DNA of 45,679 nt from Candidatus Omnitrophota bacterium (GCA_016783605.1 JADHWG010000008.1:1-45679); one strand, 5' to 3'; shown: positions 1 through 8,013, counted from the first letter of the stretch. Translations and numbers: made by a program. The notes: generated by a model not told the origin, from the sequence alone.

Positions 1-172
1 CTTCAATTAATCGGACAAGGCAGGCCTTGTCCCTACGAATAATATAAAACATGCCCAACAAATCGTAGGGGCCGGGCCTGCCCGGCCCTTTTATCCCCAT
101 CATCATTGATAACCTTTATATGTTGATGCCATTATAAACAGTTACCTGAATTGTGACAATACGCGCCCTACG
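1..172. repeat. MITE-like element, copy 1 (left end outside window)
   Basis: Bases 1-160 match, position for position, the right 160 bases of the elements at 13082-13302 and 35015-35235. The right terminal inverted repeat is GTTACCTGAATTGTGACAAT at 141-160, continuing into a CCCTACG end at about 172. An internal GC palindrome (GTAGGGGCCGGGCCTGCCCG and its partner) lies at about 66-90. The left 61 bases would lie before the window. No open reading frame is supported, so this is a non-autonomous element. It lies just beyond the 3' end of the orphan secreted gene. Confidence 0.85.
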
Positions 173-194
173 TTCTATCCAATCGGTTAACCGA

Positions 195-2822
195 TTACGC
201 TCTTATCCACGCTTCTTTCGCGTGTTCATAGATCTTTGTTTGTTCGTTAACATTTACAGGCATGATCGGGAGGAGTTTTATTAATTTGTTGAGCGCACTC
301 ACCAGAGTATTGATGGGACCTCTTGCTATGCTGATAAGATCGCTCTCCGTCAAATCAAAACTGTCGGCGTCATATCCGCCGGATATGTACAATTTTTTAA
401 GTTCCATTAAAAGATCGGAAACGAATGGACTGTTTCTCGTGTACTTTTTGTTGGCGGCAATTTCAGTTAAAATCATTCCGAAAAATATGCTTCTGGCGAG
501 TCCCGTCTGGTCGTAGTTGTGTCCTACCGGCGAGATTATGGTGTCCAACAACGGATTAACAAATCCTTCGTCACCAAAATAGCGCAGTTTATCCCATTTC
601 GAGTTGTTTAAATTAGCCGAGAATTCTTCCCCTTTGTGTACAAAAAAAATCGTAACCGTGTTTGCCCTGGACATAACAAAATCTTTTGGTAAACTTTCTT
701 TTTTGATACCGAATTTTTCATACTCCTCGGCATCGACTTCCATATACGTTTCAGTTGAAAGAAACTCCACATAAACTTTTCCTAAACTGCTATTTTCTTT
801 CTTGAGTGCTCTTAACAACACCCCGGCGTCTTTTTTGCCGATGCGTTCAAGTATTTCAACAGGCACCCTGACAAGTTTGCTTGTCTTTTGTTTCTTTTTT
901 ATCCCGCCCAAACACGCGGCAGAGGAGTCAATAAAAGAACGAATTCCTTCGGTCATCCCGAGCGACGCGGCATTGTCTTCGGCCGAGTCAATTTCTTTCG
1001 CCACGCGCGCTTTTGCTTTACTTAAAGACAGAACCTCCATGGGAGCATCTTTTTTTGCTGAGCGGCAAAGAGCACCAAGTTTTGAAACAAAGTTTGTGTT
1101 ACTATTCGGACCGAATATTTTCTCGTATTGCGCGTCAAAAGAACTGCCGGAAAAATAGTTTTTGGGGATATTAACCCAAAGCGCCTCGGGAAAACTTTCA
1201 TTCATTTTGACAACCACAGGCACGCCGTTAAATATGAGCGCACCGTATGGGGCGTAATCCTGTTCTTTTCCTTTTTCTGCCAAAGCTTTTTCTATAGCTA
1301 CCAGCTCTGTTTCATCATATTCCGAATCAAAAAGTTTTGCCTGCTTCGCGGTTACCGGAAAAGAAAAGTCGTCAAATCCTTCCAATCCGTATCCGCCGAT
1401 GTCTATCATATAATCCCGCCAACCCGGCGCGGAAAAACATCTCTCCCCTTCCCTTACCAAATGGCAGACAACCTTAACTATTTGCCCTTTCGTATCATAC
1501 TTTGCATTGACCTGGATATACACTCCGTGATTTATTTTTTTAGCATCCGCTAGTCCCACCAATTTTCCGTTCATTTTCTTGACCTGAAGATGCCCCGGTC
1601 CCGTGCTCGCGGGCTGAAAAGAACTCGGGAGCATAGCATTTACAAAAAGCGTTTTATGCGGATTACTTAATCCGTCTTCTGTAATATGCTTTCTTGCGTC
1701 ATGGCTGACCTTCCTTCCTCCGTGAAGCATTACATACTGAACCAGTTTTTTCTCTAACTTCAAAAAACGCCGCATATTCCAGATCGCAAATTCCATAATG
1801 TTTTCCGGGCGGATCTTAGAAACACCTTCGATCCCTCTCCCATATAATCCTGCATCTGTCTCTTCTTTGACCTCTTTTATGCCATCAGGAAGCGTACGGA
1901 CATCTATAAAACTTTCTCCGCGCTTTTTGTTCCACACCATATTATCTTTGTCTGCGGTAAATCTAACTCCTTTCGGAATTATCCATATCTGTCCCGCCAT
2001 TTTCTGCACCGCTTCGGCAACCTCAATATCCTCATCACTATCTCCGGAAAATTCAACAATGCCTTTGATCAATTCGCTGGTAAAATCCCTGACAGTTTCT
2101 TTCTTCTTCTCGTCTTTTTCAAGCGCGTCCAACAATTTATTAAGTATCCCCGCCGGAACATCCAAATTCTCTTTTTTTGCCTGAAACACTTCTGTCGTAA
2201 AAAATTGTTTTATGGCTTCGGGAACTTTTTCTTCCAAAACCAACCTGGATATTGTATATGCAGAAAATACTTTAGGATCCCACAATTTGATGAATTCTCG
2301 TACCTTTCCGGGTTCTGAACTTTTTTTGTTTTCCATCATTTTGTCCTCTATTTTTTCAATTAAAAATTCGTATTTCTCCACTTGTTGCCAACCGCTTTCG
2401 GTTCGTCCCTCTTTAATTTTTCGAATTCTTATCCTTTGAAGAAACTTCTTCCCATGAAACACTATCCCGATCTCTCCATCTTTCGAACTATCTCCGTTAA
2501 TATCGGTTATATCCCCATCCAATAATTCCTGAGGCAAATCTTTGATCTTTTTCGATAAGGTTTCACAAAATTTATCCGAAGAGCCTCCTTTCAAAAAATA
2601 TTCGCCTATGCTGAAAAAAAGATTTAATCTCTTAGCCTCATTCTCAACATCCTGTATGTCATCCTGAAAAGGTTCTGTGGAAAAATTCTTATCTCCGGTA
2701 AATTTCGGAGCGGCCAAATTATCCGTAAAGGAATCCGCCACACACGAAACAGTATTAAAGAGAAACACAACCCCAAAAAGAACGCTCACCACTTTCATCG
2801 ACACCCCTTGCCTTTTCCGCAT
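195..2822 (-). CDS. Orphan secreted protein, 875 aa
   Basis: I do not recognise a family. Residues 1-30 form a basic start, a hydrophobic stretch (VVSVLFGVVFLF) and NTVSC, so it is a Sec signal peptide and perhaps a lipoprotein, although the lipobox is poor at -3. The rest is hydrophilic with no further membrane segment, suggesting a periplasmic or surface protein. A short motif PKFTG follows the signal (residues 39-43) and recurs at residues 241-245 of the giant protein at 18371-23956, the only link seen. The first ATG is preceded by a strong GGGAGGAG about 10 bases upstream. A second ATG at 2798 has AAGGGG upstream and would give a shorter signal peptide. The gene stands alone between a mobile-type repeat and a REP pair. 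Function unknown; the reading frame itself is secure because of its length. Confidence 0.8.
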   Translation of the reverse strand: MRKRQGVSMKVVSVLFGVVFLFNTVSCVADSFTDNLAAPKFTGDKNFSTEPFQDDIQDVENEAKRLNLFFSIGEYFLKGGSSDKFCETLSKKIKDLPQELLDGDITDINGDSSKDGEIGIVFHGKKFLQRIRIRKIKEGRTESGWQQVEKYEFLIEKIEDKMMENKKSSEPGKVREFIKLWDPKVFSAYTISRLVLEEKVPEAIKQFFTTEVFQAKKENLDVPAGILNKLLDALEKDEKKKETVRDFTSELIKGIVEFSGDSDEDIEVAEAVQKMAGQIWIIPKGVRFTADKDNMVWNKKRGESFIDVRTLPDGIKEVKEETDAGLYGRGIEGVSKIRPENIMEFAIWNMRRFLKLEKKLVQYVMLHGGRKVSHDARKHITEDGLSNPHKTLFVNAMLPSSFQPASTGPGHLQVKKMNGKLVGLADAKKINHGVYIQVNAKYDTKGQIVKVVCHLVREGERCFSAPGWRDYMIDIGGYGLEGFDDFSFPVTAKQAKLFDSEYDETELVAIEKALAEKGKEQDYAPYGALIFNGVPVVVKMNESFPEALWVNIPKNYFSGSSFDAQYEKIFGPNSNTNFVSKLGALCRSAKKDAPMEVLSLSKAKARVAKEIDSAEDNAASLGMTEGIRSFIDSSAACLGGIKKKQKTSKLVRVPVEILERIGKKDAGVLLRALKKENSSLGKVYVEFLSTETYMEVDAEEYEKFGIKKESLPKDFVMSRANTVTIFFVHKGEEFSANLNNSKWDKLRYFGDEGFVNPLLDTIISPVGHNYDQTGLARSIFFGMILTEIAANKKYTRNSPFVSDLLMELKKLYISGGYDADSFDLTESDLISIARGPINTLVSALNKLIKLLPIMPVNVNEQTKIYEHAKEAWIRA

Positions 2823-2923
2823 ATTTTTTGCACTCCTCCCGCATTTTTTTAACGATCATTCTATCACACCGCCCACCCCCCCATCTCACACAATTTTGTA
2901 ACTTTTTCCACCTTAACCTCGCC

Positions 2924-3062
2924 AAAACAACCTCGTAGGGGCACATTGCATGTGCCCGTAATTGATTTTTATGAGTTACGAGGCGTATTCCTTACCATCC
3001 CGATCTTGTTTTGGCACATGCAATATTCGGGCACATGCAATGTGCCCCTACGAGGTTGTTTT
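2924..3062. repeat. Inverted pair of REP palindromes (BIME-like)
   Basis: Two 35-base arms, 2924-2958 and 3028-3062, are exact reverse complements. Each arm contains the head CTCGTAGGGG followed by a palindromic stem (GCACATTGCATGTGC). The 69-base centre is unremarkable and contains one further partial stem. The arrangement is that of REP doublets mobilised by RAYT transposases; a RAYT remnant lies at 26007-26444. The pair occupies the divergent spacer between the 875-aa gene and recN. Confidence 0.8.
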
Positions 3063-3106
3063 TGAGAAATGGGACATGACCTAATACGGCTTGAATTGAT
3101 TGGCTC

Positions 3107-3134
3107 TTGCAAATTGGGGGGCAAGTGGTAAAAT
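3107..3134 (+). promoter_or_regulatory. Candidate sigma-70 promoter of recN
   Basis: TTGCAA at 3107-3112 and TAAAAT at 3129-3134 are 16 bases apart, placing a start site near 3141, about 38 bases before the recN ATG. The spacer includes a small inverted repeat (CTTGC ... GCAAG). No LexA-type box was recognised. There is no clear Shine-Dalgarno before recN, only an A-rich run. Confidence 0.45.
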
Positions 3135-3178
3135 AGGGCTAAAGTTTGCGGGTTTTTCGATTAAGTTAAAAAAAAATT

Positions 3179-4843
3179 ATGATATCTCAGCTTACGATAC
3201 AAAATTTTGCGCTTATTGATCGCATCGAGATCGAATTTCGCGGCGGGATGAATGTCTTTACCGGCGAAACCGGCGCTGGGAAATCCATACTGATAGATGC
3301 CCTGCACGCGGTTTTGGGCAAACGTCTCACGTCTTCGGTTCTTCGCGACAATGACTCTCCGTGTATTATTGAAGCTCTTTTTGAACTTTCTTCAAAACAG
3401 CTTGCCGAATCCGCGTTCTTTTCAGAATATACGCGAGATGACGAACCGATCCTGATAATAAACAGAACTTATTTCCCGGACGGCCGCAACAAGATCAAAA
3501 TTAACGGTTTCAGTGTAACCATTTCTCAATTAAGAACTCTCGGTAACAACTTGATCGATTTTCACGGACCGCATGACCACCAAATGCTCTTTTCCGAAGA
3601 ATCGCACATTCGGATTCTCGACAGGCTTTGTGATTTCAAGAATGCCCAAAAACTTTATGCGGAAAAATACACTTCTTATTCCGCTCTTCAAAAAGAGCTG
3701 GATGCTTTGCGTGCTTTAAGCAAAAACAAAGCGCGGGAGGAAGAGATCCTTGAATTTCAAATAAAGGAATTGGAACAGGTCCCTCTTGATAGCAACCATT
3801 ATGAACGTGTCATAGAAAAAGAAACTCGCGCGAATAATTCCGAAACACTTCAGGAAAATGCCGCGGAAGTAATTGGAGGCCTGGAAAACGAACATAACGG
3901 ACTTGCCTCAGCAATAAGCCGAATGTTCCCCCCCCTCGGCACGCTTCAAAAACTCGATGAGACAACGGCGCCTTTTTCGGAAATTCTCGAACGCATACAA
4001 AATGACTGCTCGGAACTCGCCTCTCAACTTAACGATTACCTCGACAAATTGTCATTCGACCCGGAAGAAACGGCTAAGTTGAAAAAACAATACGACATAT
4101 ATTACGAAATACTGCGTAAATACGGCCCAGAGATCGAAAACGCGAAAAACTATTACGAAAAAGTGAAACAAAAATATAACACTCTGCTCGACCTTGAACA
4201 CTCTGACGCATCTCTCAAACGCAGGATCGCCCGCGACGAAAAAGAACTAAATTCCTTAGCGAAAAACGTAACCGATATTCGTAAACAAACGGCGGAAAAG
4301 TTAAAACGAACAATAGAACGGGAACTACAAGAACTCGGTATCTCCGGAGTTCGTTTTGAATGCCGCGTGGAAAAAACCGATCTGTCTCCAAGCGGACAGA
4401 ATAAAGTTACCCTTTTCATAAGTCCTAACGTAGGTGAAGGGTTAAAGCCTTTGGCAAAAATCGTCTCTTCCGGTGAAGCCGCCAGAGTAATGCTGGCACT
4501 CAAAAAGGCCTTAACAAAAGTTGACCCCATCCCCGTCCTTATATTTGACGAAATAGACGCGCAGATCGGAGGAAGACTGGGCACCATTACGGGTAAAAAA
4601 TTAAAAGAATTAGCTGAGGACAGACAAGTTATACTTATCACACACCTTCCGCAGATCGCGTCATTCGGCGCGCGGCACTACAAAGTCTCAAAACACGTTA
4701 AAAATGACAGAACTGTTACCGAAGTCACTTTTCTAAACAAATCCGATCGTGTCAAAGAACTGGCGCAAATGATGAGTGGAAGAACGGAAAGTCAAATAGC
4801 TATTGAGCACGCTTCTCACCTCCTAGATCAGGCAACGCGATAA
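3179..4843 (+). CDS. recN: DNA repair protein RecN
   Basis: SMC-like ATPase that acts in the cytoplasm on double-strand breaks and helps RecA-dependent recombination. The N-terminal half-ATPase has FALIDRIEIEF, typical of RecN, and a Walker A (GETGAGKS, residues 29-36). A long charged region from about 160 to 400 fits the coiled-coil arm. The C-terminal half carries the ABC signature area (SSGEAARVML), Walker B (PVLIFDEIDAQIGG) and the His-switch segment (ILITHLPQIAS). Length (554 aa) is normal. It is a single plus-strand gene with its own candidate promoter, followed 14 bases later by the cold-shock promoter. A complete, ordinary RecN. Confidence 0.97.
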   Translation: MISQLTIQNFALIDRIEIEFRGGMNVFTGETGAGKSILIDALHAVLGKRLTSSVLRDNDSPCIIEALFELSSKQLAESAFFSEYTRDDEPILIINRTYFPDGRNKIKINGFSVTISQLRTLGNNLIDFHGPHDHQMLFSEESHIRILDRLCDFKNAQKLYAEKYTSYSALQKELDALRALSKNKAREEEILEFQIKELEQVPLDSNHYERVIEKETRANNSETLQENAAEVIGGLENEHNGLASAISRMFPPLGTLQKLDETTAPFSEILERIQNDCSELASQLNDYLDKLSFDPEETAKLKKQYDIYYEILRKYGPEIENAKNYYEKVKQKYNTLLDLEHSDASLKRRIARDEKELNSLAKNVTDIRKQTAEKLKRTIERELQELGISGVRFECRVEKTDLSPSGQNKVTLFISPNVGEGLKPLAKIVSSGEAARVMLALKKALTKVDPIPVLIFDEIDAQIGGRLGTITGKKLKELAEDRQVILITHLPQIASFGARHYKVSKHVKNDRTVTEVTFLNKSDRVKELAQMMSGRTESQIAIEHASHLLDQATR

Positions 4844-4857
4844 TTTAAACTATTTTA

Positions 4858-4885
4858 TTGACAAAGGGAAGAGTTAATGTATACT
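4858..4885 (+). promoter_or_regulatory. Sigma-70 promoter of the cold-shock gene
   Basis: A consensus -35 TTGACA (4858-4863) and -10 TATACT (4880-4885) are separated by 16 bases, placing the start near 4892. This leaves a leader of about 105 bases before the ATG at 4998, long for a 66-codon gene and typical of cold-shock mRNAs. The promoter begins just 15 bases after the recN stop codon. Confidence 0.8.
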
Positions 4886-4918
4886 ATTGGGTGAGATGAA
4901 TAAGAAAGCTTCGATAAC

Positions 4919-4956
4919 ACGCAAGGTTCCGAGTTCTTTCGCCTTGCGTTTTTTTT
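4919..4956 (+). terminator. Intrinsic terminator or attenuator inside the cold-shock leader
   Basis: ACGCAAGG (4919-4926) pairs with CCTTGCGT (4942-4949) around a 15-base loop and is followed by an uninterrupted run of T to 4956. It lies after the promoter and before the coding region, so full-length cold-shock mRNA must read through it. Temperature-dependent attenuation, or release of a short leader RNA, is an inference. Confidence 0.65.
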
Positions 4957-4960
4957 GTGC

Positions 4961-4989
4961 TTTTTTTCTTCTCAAGAAAAAAAAGGAGG
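4961..4989 (+). promoter_or_regulatory. A-U hairpin abutting the cold-shock ribosome-binding site
   Basis: TTTTTTTCTT (4961-4970) and AAGAAAAAAA (4974-4983) are perfect reverse complements around a 3-base loop. The 3' arm runs directly into AAGGAGG, the ribosome-binding site 8 bases before the ATG. The hairpin is almost all A-U, so it would be marginally stable and sensitive to temperature. A thermosensor role is inferred. Confidence 0.5.
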
Positions 4990-4997
4990 AATGAATA

Positions 4998-5198
4998 ATG
5001 GTAAAGGGAACAGTAAAATGGTTCAACAACGCCAAAGGTTATGGTTTTATAACTCCTGAAGACGGTAAAGATGTATTCGTACATCATAGCGCCATTCAGG
5101 GTGAAGGCTATAAAACTTTGGAAGAAGGTCAAAGTGTTGAATTTGAAATTAAACAAGGACCTAAAGGTGAAGAGGCTGCGAACGTAGTGAAATTATAA
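4998..5198 (+). CDS. csp: Cold-shock domain protein (CspA family)
   Basis: Single-domain OB-fold RNA and DNA chaperone of 66 aa that melts mRNA secondary structure in the cytoplasm. It starts [21 protein letters not shown]1 (KGYGFIT, residues 13-19) and RNP2 (VFVHH, residues 26-30) are intact, as are the aromatic residues of the nucleic-acid face. AAGGAGG lies 8 bases before the start. Another ATG at 4991, in a different frame, opens only a short peptide. Expression is probably controlled by the leader: a strong promoter, an internal terminator-like hairpin and an A-U hairpin at the ribosome-binding site. The gene is followed by a perfect palindrome acting as terminator. Confidence 0.97.
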   Translation: MVKGTVKWFNNAKGYGFITPEDGKDVFVHHSAIQGEGYKTLEEGQSVEFEIKQGPKGEEAANVVKL

Positions 5199-5203
5199 AC
5201 CTT

Positions 5204-5261
5204 GACGAAAAAAATAGGGACGTCACCCAATTAATTGGGTGACGTCCCTATTTTTTTCGTC
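5204..5261. terminator. Bidirectional terminator, 58-bp perfect palindrome
   Basis: 5204-5232 is the exact reverse complement of 5233-5261. The stem core is GGGACGTCACCC with AATTAATT at the centre, flanked by a run of A on the left and T on the right. It can therefore terminate both the plus-strand cold-shock gene, six bases after its stop, and the minus-strand transcript arriving from the cyclophilin gene. A second CCCTATTTTTT follows immediately. Confidence 0.8.
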
Positions 5262-5274
5262 CCTATTTTTTGTC

Positions 5275-5368
5275 GCAGGTTACACGTTGCATGTCACACG
5301 TTTTTCCGCCAGAGGCGGGTCCGCCTCTGGCGGAAAACATGAAGCATACAACCTGAAACATGTAACAC
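5275..5368. repeat. Spacer palindrome with GGCGG core (type A)
   Basis: The core hairpin at 5301-5337 pairs CCGCCAGAGGCGG with CCGCCTCTGGCGG. It is flanked on the left by words such as GGTTACACGTTGCATGTCAC and on the right by their approximate inverse (AACCTGAAACATGTAAC). This is one of six loci with this core; see 9163-9352, 30185-30362, 32620-32727, 40280-40400 and 41168-41284. Confidence 0.75.
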
Positions 5369-5372
5369 GCAT

Positions 5373-5885
5373 TTATTTAACAGACGCCTTTATGATCTTT
5401 TGTTCGTTAACGGGCTTATCCATCGAACCTGTTTCGGTGTTTTCTATTTTTTGAACCACATCGTATCCGGAAACAACTTCCCCGAAAATCGTATGTTTCA
5501 TATTAAGCCACGGAGTCGCGGCGGTTGTAATAAAAAACTGACTGCCGTTCGTTCCGGGACCTGAGTTTGCCATAGCGAGCAAACCGGGTTTTTCAAAAGT
5601 AACGGTTTCAGTAACTTCGTCTTCAAAAGGTTTACCCCAGACAGAATCCCCGCCTCTGCCTGTCGCGGTGGGGTCTCCCCCTTGGATCATAAAGTTCTTT
5701 ATCACTCTGTGAAAAGTGGTCCCGTCATAATACCCTTTTTCAACAAGAGCCGTAAAATTTTCGCACGCTTTCGGCGCGGAATCCGGCATTAATTTAATTT
5801 TCACCATTCCCTGATTTGTCTCAAATACTACCATCTTTCCTCCACTACTCCCTTCTGTTTTCGCGACAGCTGTTAAATTCATCAA
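5373..5885 (-). CDS. Cyclophilin-type peptidyl-prolyl isomerase
   Basis: Catalyses cis-trans isomerisation of proline peptide bonds. The cyclophilin core is complete: FHRVIKNFMIQGGDPTATGRGG, MANSGPGTNGSQFFI, and the closing HTIFGEVVSGYDVV. The start is uncertain. ATG 5834 gives the usual cytoplasmic form (MVVFETNQG, 153 aa) with GGAGG four bases upstream. The frame remains open upstream of that and encodes a convincing signal peptide, RIKTVAKVCLIFAFILMN then LTAVA-KTEG, which would need a TTG or ATG start at 5885/5882 inside the hydrophobic core, or a rare ATT start near 5942 beside GGGGGG. I give the TTG-start frame here. Either the periplasmic form uses an unusual start codon, or the signal was inactivated. 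The family call is secure. Confidence 0.9.
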   Translation of the reverse strand: MMNLTAVAKTEGSSGGKMVVFETNQGMVKIKLMPDSAPKACENFTALVEKGYYDGTTFHRVIKNFMIQGGDPTATGRGGDSVWGKPFEDEVTETVTFEKPGLLAMANSGPGTNGSQFFITTAATPWLNMKHTIFGEVVSGYDVVQKIENTETGSMDKPVNEQKIIKASVK

Positions 5886-5942
5886 GATAAACGCGAATAT
5901 TAAACAAACTTTTGCAACGGTTTTAATTCTAATGTTAATATT

Positions 5943-6016
5943 CCCCCCTTAGACAAAATTGAGATGTCATTCCCGCAAGCTTGTCCTCGTAAAAACGGGG
6001 AACGGGGGCGGAAATC
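5943..6016. repeat. Degenerate intergenic repeat between STAS gene and cyclophilin gene
   Basis: A segment beginning GTCATTCCCGCAAGCTTGTC and continuing into an AAAACGGGGAACGGGGGCGG stretch resembles the GTCATTCC...GCGGGAATC repeats at about 17833-17860 and the GTCATCCTCGCGCTTGT repeats beside the RES-Xre pair. It is non-coding and probably a decayed member of a dispersed family. Confidence 0.4.
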
Positions 6017-6044
6017 TTTAAAAAAAACGACTCCCCTCTTAACC

Positions 6045-6452
6045 TTATATCTCGCCGGTTTCTTCTTGAGAAGTTCCGTCTTGTTTTTCAAGTTCATTTT
6101 TCTGAACAAGGTCAAGATATTTGTCAACTTCTTCCATATTCTCAAAAACCGGATTATTCGGCAAAGCTTTTACCACTTCAAAAATTTTCTTTATTTGAGG
6201 CTGAAAATTGGTCAGGATAAAAACACCTTTTCGGGTTTCTATGGTCTTTTTTGCCTGAAATATCACACCTAAACCAATACTGCTGATATAATTCAGCTCC
6301 TTCAGATCAAAAATTAATATTTTGGTTTCTTCGCCAAGATATTGTTTTATTTTTTCACCAAAATCAATGTATGTTTCCGTATCGAGTCGTCCGTTTGGGG
6401 CAATTACGTATACACCTTTCCTCTGCTCCTTGACGTCTATCTTTAGCGACAT
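6045..6452 (-). CDS. STAS-domain anti-sigma factor antagonist
   Basis: Small regulatory protein of the SpoIIAA/RsbV type. In that family the unphosphorylated STAS domain binds an anti-sigma or switch kinase and releases its partner, while phosphorylation of a conserved serine turns it off. The domain fills residues 1-110: GVYVIAPNGRLDTETY, then KILIFDLKELNYISSIGLGV, with Ser58 in the phosphorylation position. An acidic and glutamine-rich tail (residues 115-135) is dispensable in the family. No anti-sigma kinase or PP2C phosphatase gene is seen in the window, so its partners lie elsewhere. It sits downstream of a coiled-coil envelope protein and a response regulator, all on the same strand, suggesting a signalling cluster, though a 257-base repeat-filled spacer separates it from them. 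Confidence 0.92.
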   Translation of the reverse strand: MSLKIDVKEQRKGVYVIAPNGRLDTETYIDFGEKIKQYLGEETKILIFDLKELNYISSIGLGVIFQAKKTIETRKGVFILTNFQPQIKKIFEVVKALPNNPVFENMEEVDKYLDLVQKNELEKQDGTSQEETGEI

Positions 6453-6550
6453 AATCCACTTCCTCCCTTAACATTAATGTCAAATGACAAAATTCAAATG
6501 ACAAAAAAAAATCAAAGCACAAATAACAAAATACCAAGCTTACCCCTGCC

Positions 6551-6641
6551 TGTGCCCCTACGATGGGCGCCCAAATAAAATTACCCGTAGGGGCACATTG
6601 CATGTGCCCATGGTACAAGGTTCAACCTACGAGGTTGTTTG
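6551..6641. repeat. REP palindromes in the STAS upstream spacer
   Basis: The spacer contains CGTAGGGGCACATTGCATG with its palindromic stem at about 6586-6610. On the left is a partial inverse (GTGCCCCTACGATGGGCGCC) and on the right an AACCTACGAGGTT palindrome. It is the same family as 2924-3062, less perfectly paired. Confidence 0.65.
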
Positions 6642-6709
6642 GGGAGGCGTCCACCAGTTATTGTACCTTCCGAAGCGTGATATTACAAGAACAAGATTTA
6701 AAAATTTTT

Positions 6710-7585
6710 TTAGAACCTTATTCGTCTTTCTCTTCTTAATTCCTCAAGTTCTCTTTCCTTCGCTTCTTTTTCTATTTGTTTCTGCCTCTCTTTCTCTCTT
6801 TTTTCCCACTCTTTTTCCCGCGCCAATGCTTCTTTTCGAATTAACTGTTTCTCATTTTCTATTTCTCTTTCGGAATCTTCACGTTCTTTGAGTCTTTTTC
6901 TCTCTTCTATAACGCGTCTTAGCTCTTCTTCACGTTCATTTTTTTCAGTTTCCTCTATCATTTTTTGTCTTTCCAGCACCTCTTTTTTTTGTTCAGCTTC
7001 AATTCGTTCCGCTTCCTTTTTCTCGTTCAACTGGCGCCTGAGTTCCAATTCTTCCTCTTCTTTGGCTTCTTTCTTCTTTTTTTCAATTTCTTCGGCTATT
7101 TCTATCTCTTTTTTCTCACCTAACTCATTTATCGTTTTGTCGGATATCCGCAGTTTCCACGCGTATTGTTCCCAGATCATGTTTACCGAACGATATCCGC
7201 CTTCATCCAATTTGAACACGATCGTCATTTCATTTTCAACTCTCTCCTTTTTAATAATTTCCTGACCCGGCGGCACTATTGCCCTGAGTATATCGGCGCT
7301 CATTCTCGCGGGCGCCACTTCAACAAATAACCGCCTGCCGGTTAATCCTTCAACATGCGCACTCGGAACTTCCTGTGCGATATTCCATAGCCGCACCAAT
7401 CTCCGCATCATTTCGGAAAATTCTTTTTGCGAGGATTTATCCAAACTATCATAAAAATCTCCCCACTCGCCCTTCGCCGCGTATTCAGCTATCCTTTCGT
7501 AAACAATCTCCGCGCTTGGCATCTTCGTGCATGAGAAAGAAATAAAACTTAAACTGATGAGCACCGCTATGAGTATTTTTTTCAT
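6710..7585 (-). CDS. Exported coiled-coil protein of unknown function
   Basis: The N-terminus MKKILIAVLISLSFISFSC is an export signal ending at a cysteine, so it may be a lipoprotein, though serine at -3 makes the lipobox weak. Residues about 22-150 look like a compact domain (AEYAAKGEWGDFYDSLD ... FKLDEGGYRSVNMIW), reminiscent of small NTF2-like periplasmic domains but not assigned. From about residue 155 to 291 the chain is almost entirely Glu, Lys and Arg with few hydrophobics, which predicts a long charged helix or coiled coil. AAAGGA lies 9 bases before the ATG. The response regulator gene ends 29 bases upstream on the same strand, so the two are probably cotranscribed. Function unknown. 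Confidence 0.8.
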   Translation of the reverse strand: MKKILIAVLISLSFISFSCTKMPSAEIVYERIAEYAAKGEWGDFYDSLDKSSQKEFSEMMRRLVRLWNIAQEVPSAHVEGLTGRRLFVEVAPARMSADILRAIVPPGQEIIKKERVENEMTIVFKLDEGGYRSVNMIWEQYAWKLRISDKTINELGEKKEIEIAEEIEKKKKEAKEEEELELRRQLNEKKEAERIEAEQKKEVLERQKMIEETEKNEREEELRRVIEERKRLKEREDSEREIENEKQLIRKEALAREKEWEKREKERQKQIEKEAKERELEELRRERRIRF

Positions 7586-7614
7586 ACAAGCTGTTCCTTT
7601 CGAAATGTACGTTT

Positions 7615-8013
7615 CTAATCAATTGAAAGGGGAATAAATTTATCTCTTTTTTTTAATTTTGTCGCTACTTTTTTGAAAAGCTGACTAAGAACTACAGGTT
7701 TTTGAACACATTCAATTTTTCTTTTTTCACACTCTAACTCTACGATGGCGCTATTCCACGCCGTGATCAAAATCGTATCCACATTCTGTTCGCAAATATC
7801 GTTCATTTCGTCCAAAACCGATATTCCGTTCTTCTCCGGCATTCGAACGTCCAGTATCATAACATCACACTTCACGCTCTTCAAAATATCTAACGCTTCG
7901 GAGCCGTTTCCCGCTTCATAAACGTTACATTCAATTCTGCCGCTTAAAAACATCCTCAGCGTGTTTCTCGTTTCAAATTCATCATCAACGATCAAAACGT
8001 TTGGAATGTCCAT
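7615..8013 (-). CDS. Single-domain response regulator (CheY-like)
   Basis: A stand-alone receiver domain of 132 aa with no output domain, so it must act through protein contacts. The acidic pocket is D10 and D11, the phosphoacceptor is D55 (VMILDVRMPEKNG), the switch Thr is T84 (ILITAWN) and the conserved Lys is K105 (VQKP). AGGAAGGA precedes the ATG. It is upstream of, and probably in an operon with, the exported coiled-coil protein. No histidine kinase is visible nearby, so the cognate kinase is unknown. Confidence 0.93.
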   Translation of the reverse strand: MDIPNVLIVDDEFETRNTLRMFLSGRIECNVYEAGNGSEALDILKSVKCDVMILDVRMPEKNGISVLDEMNDICEQNVDTILITAWNSAIVELECEKRKIECVQKPVVLSQLFKKVATKLKKRDKFIPLSID

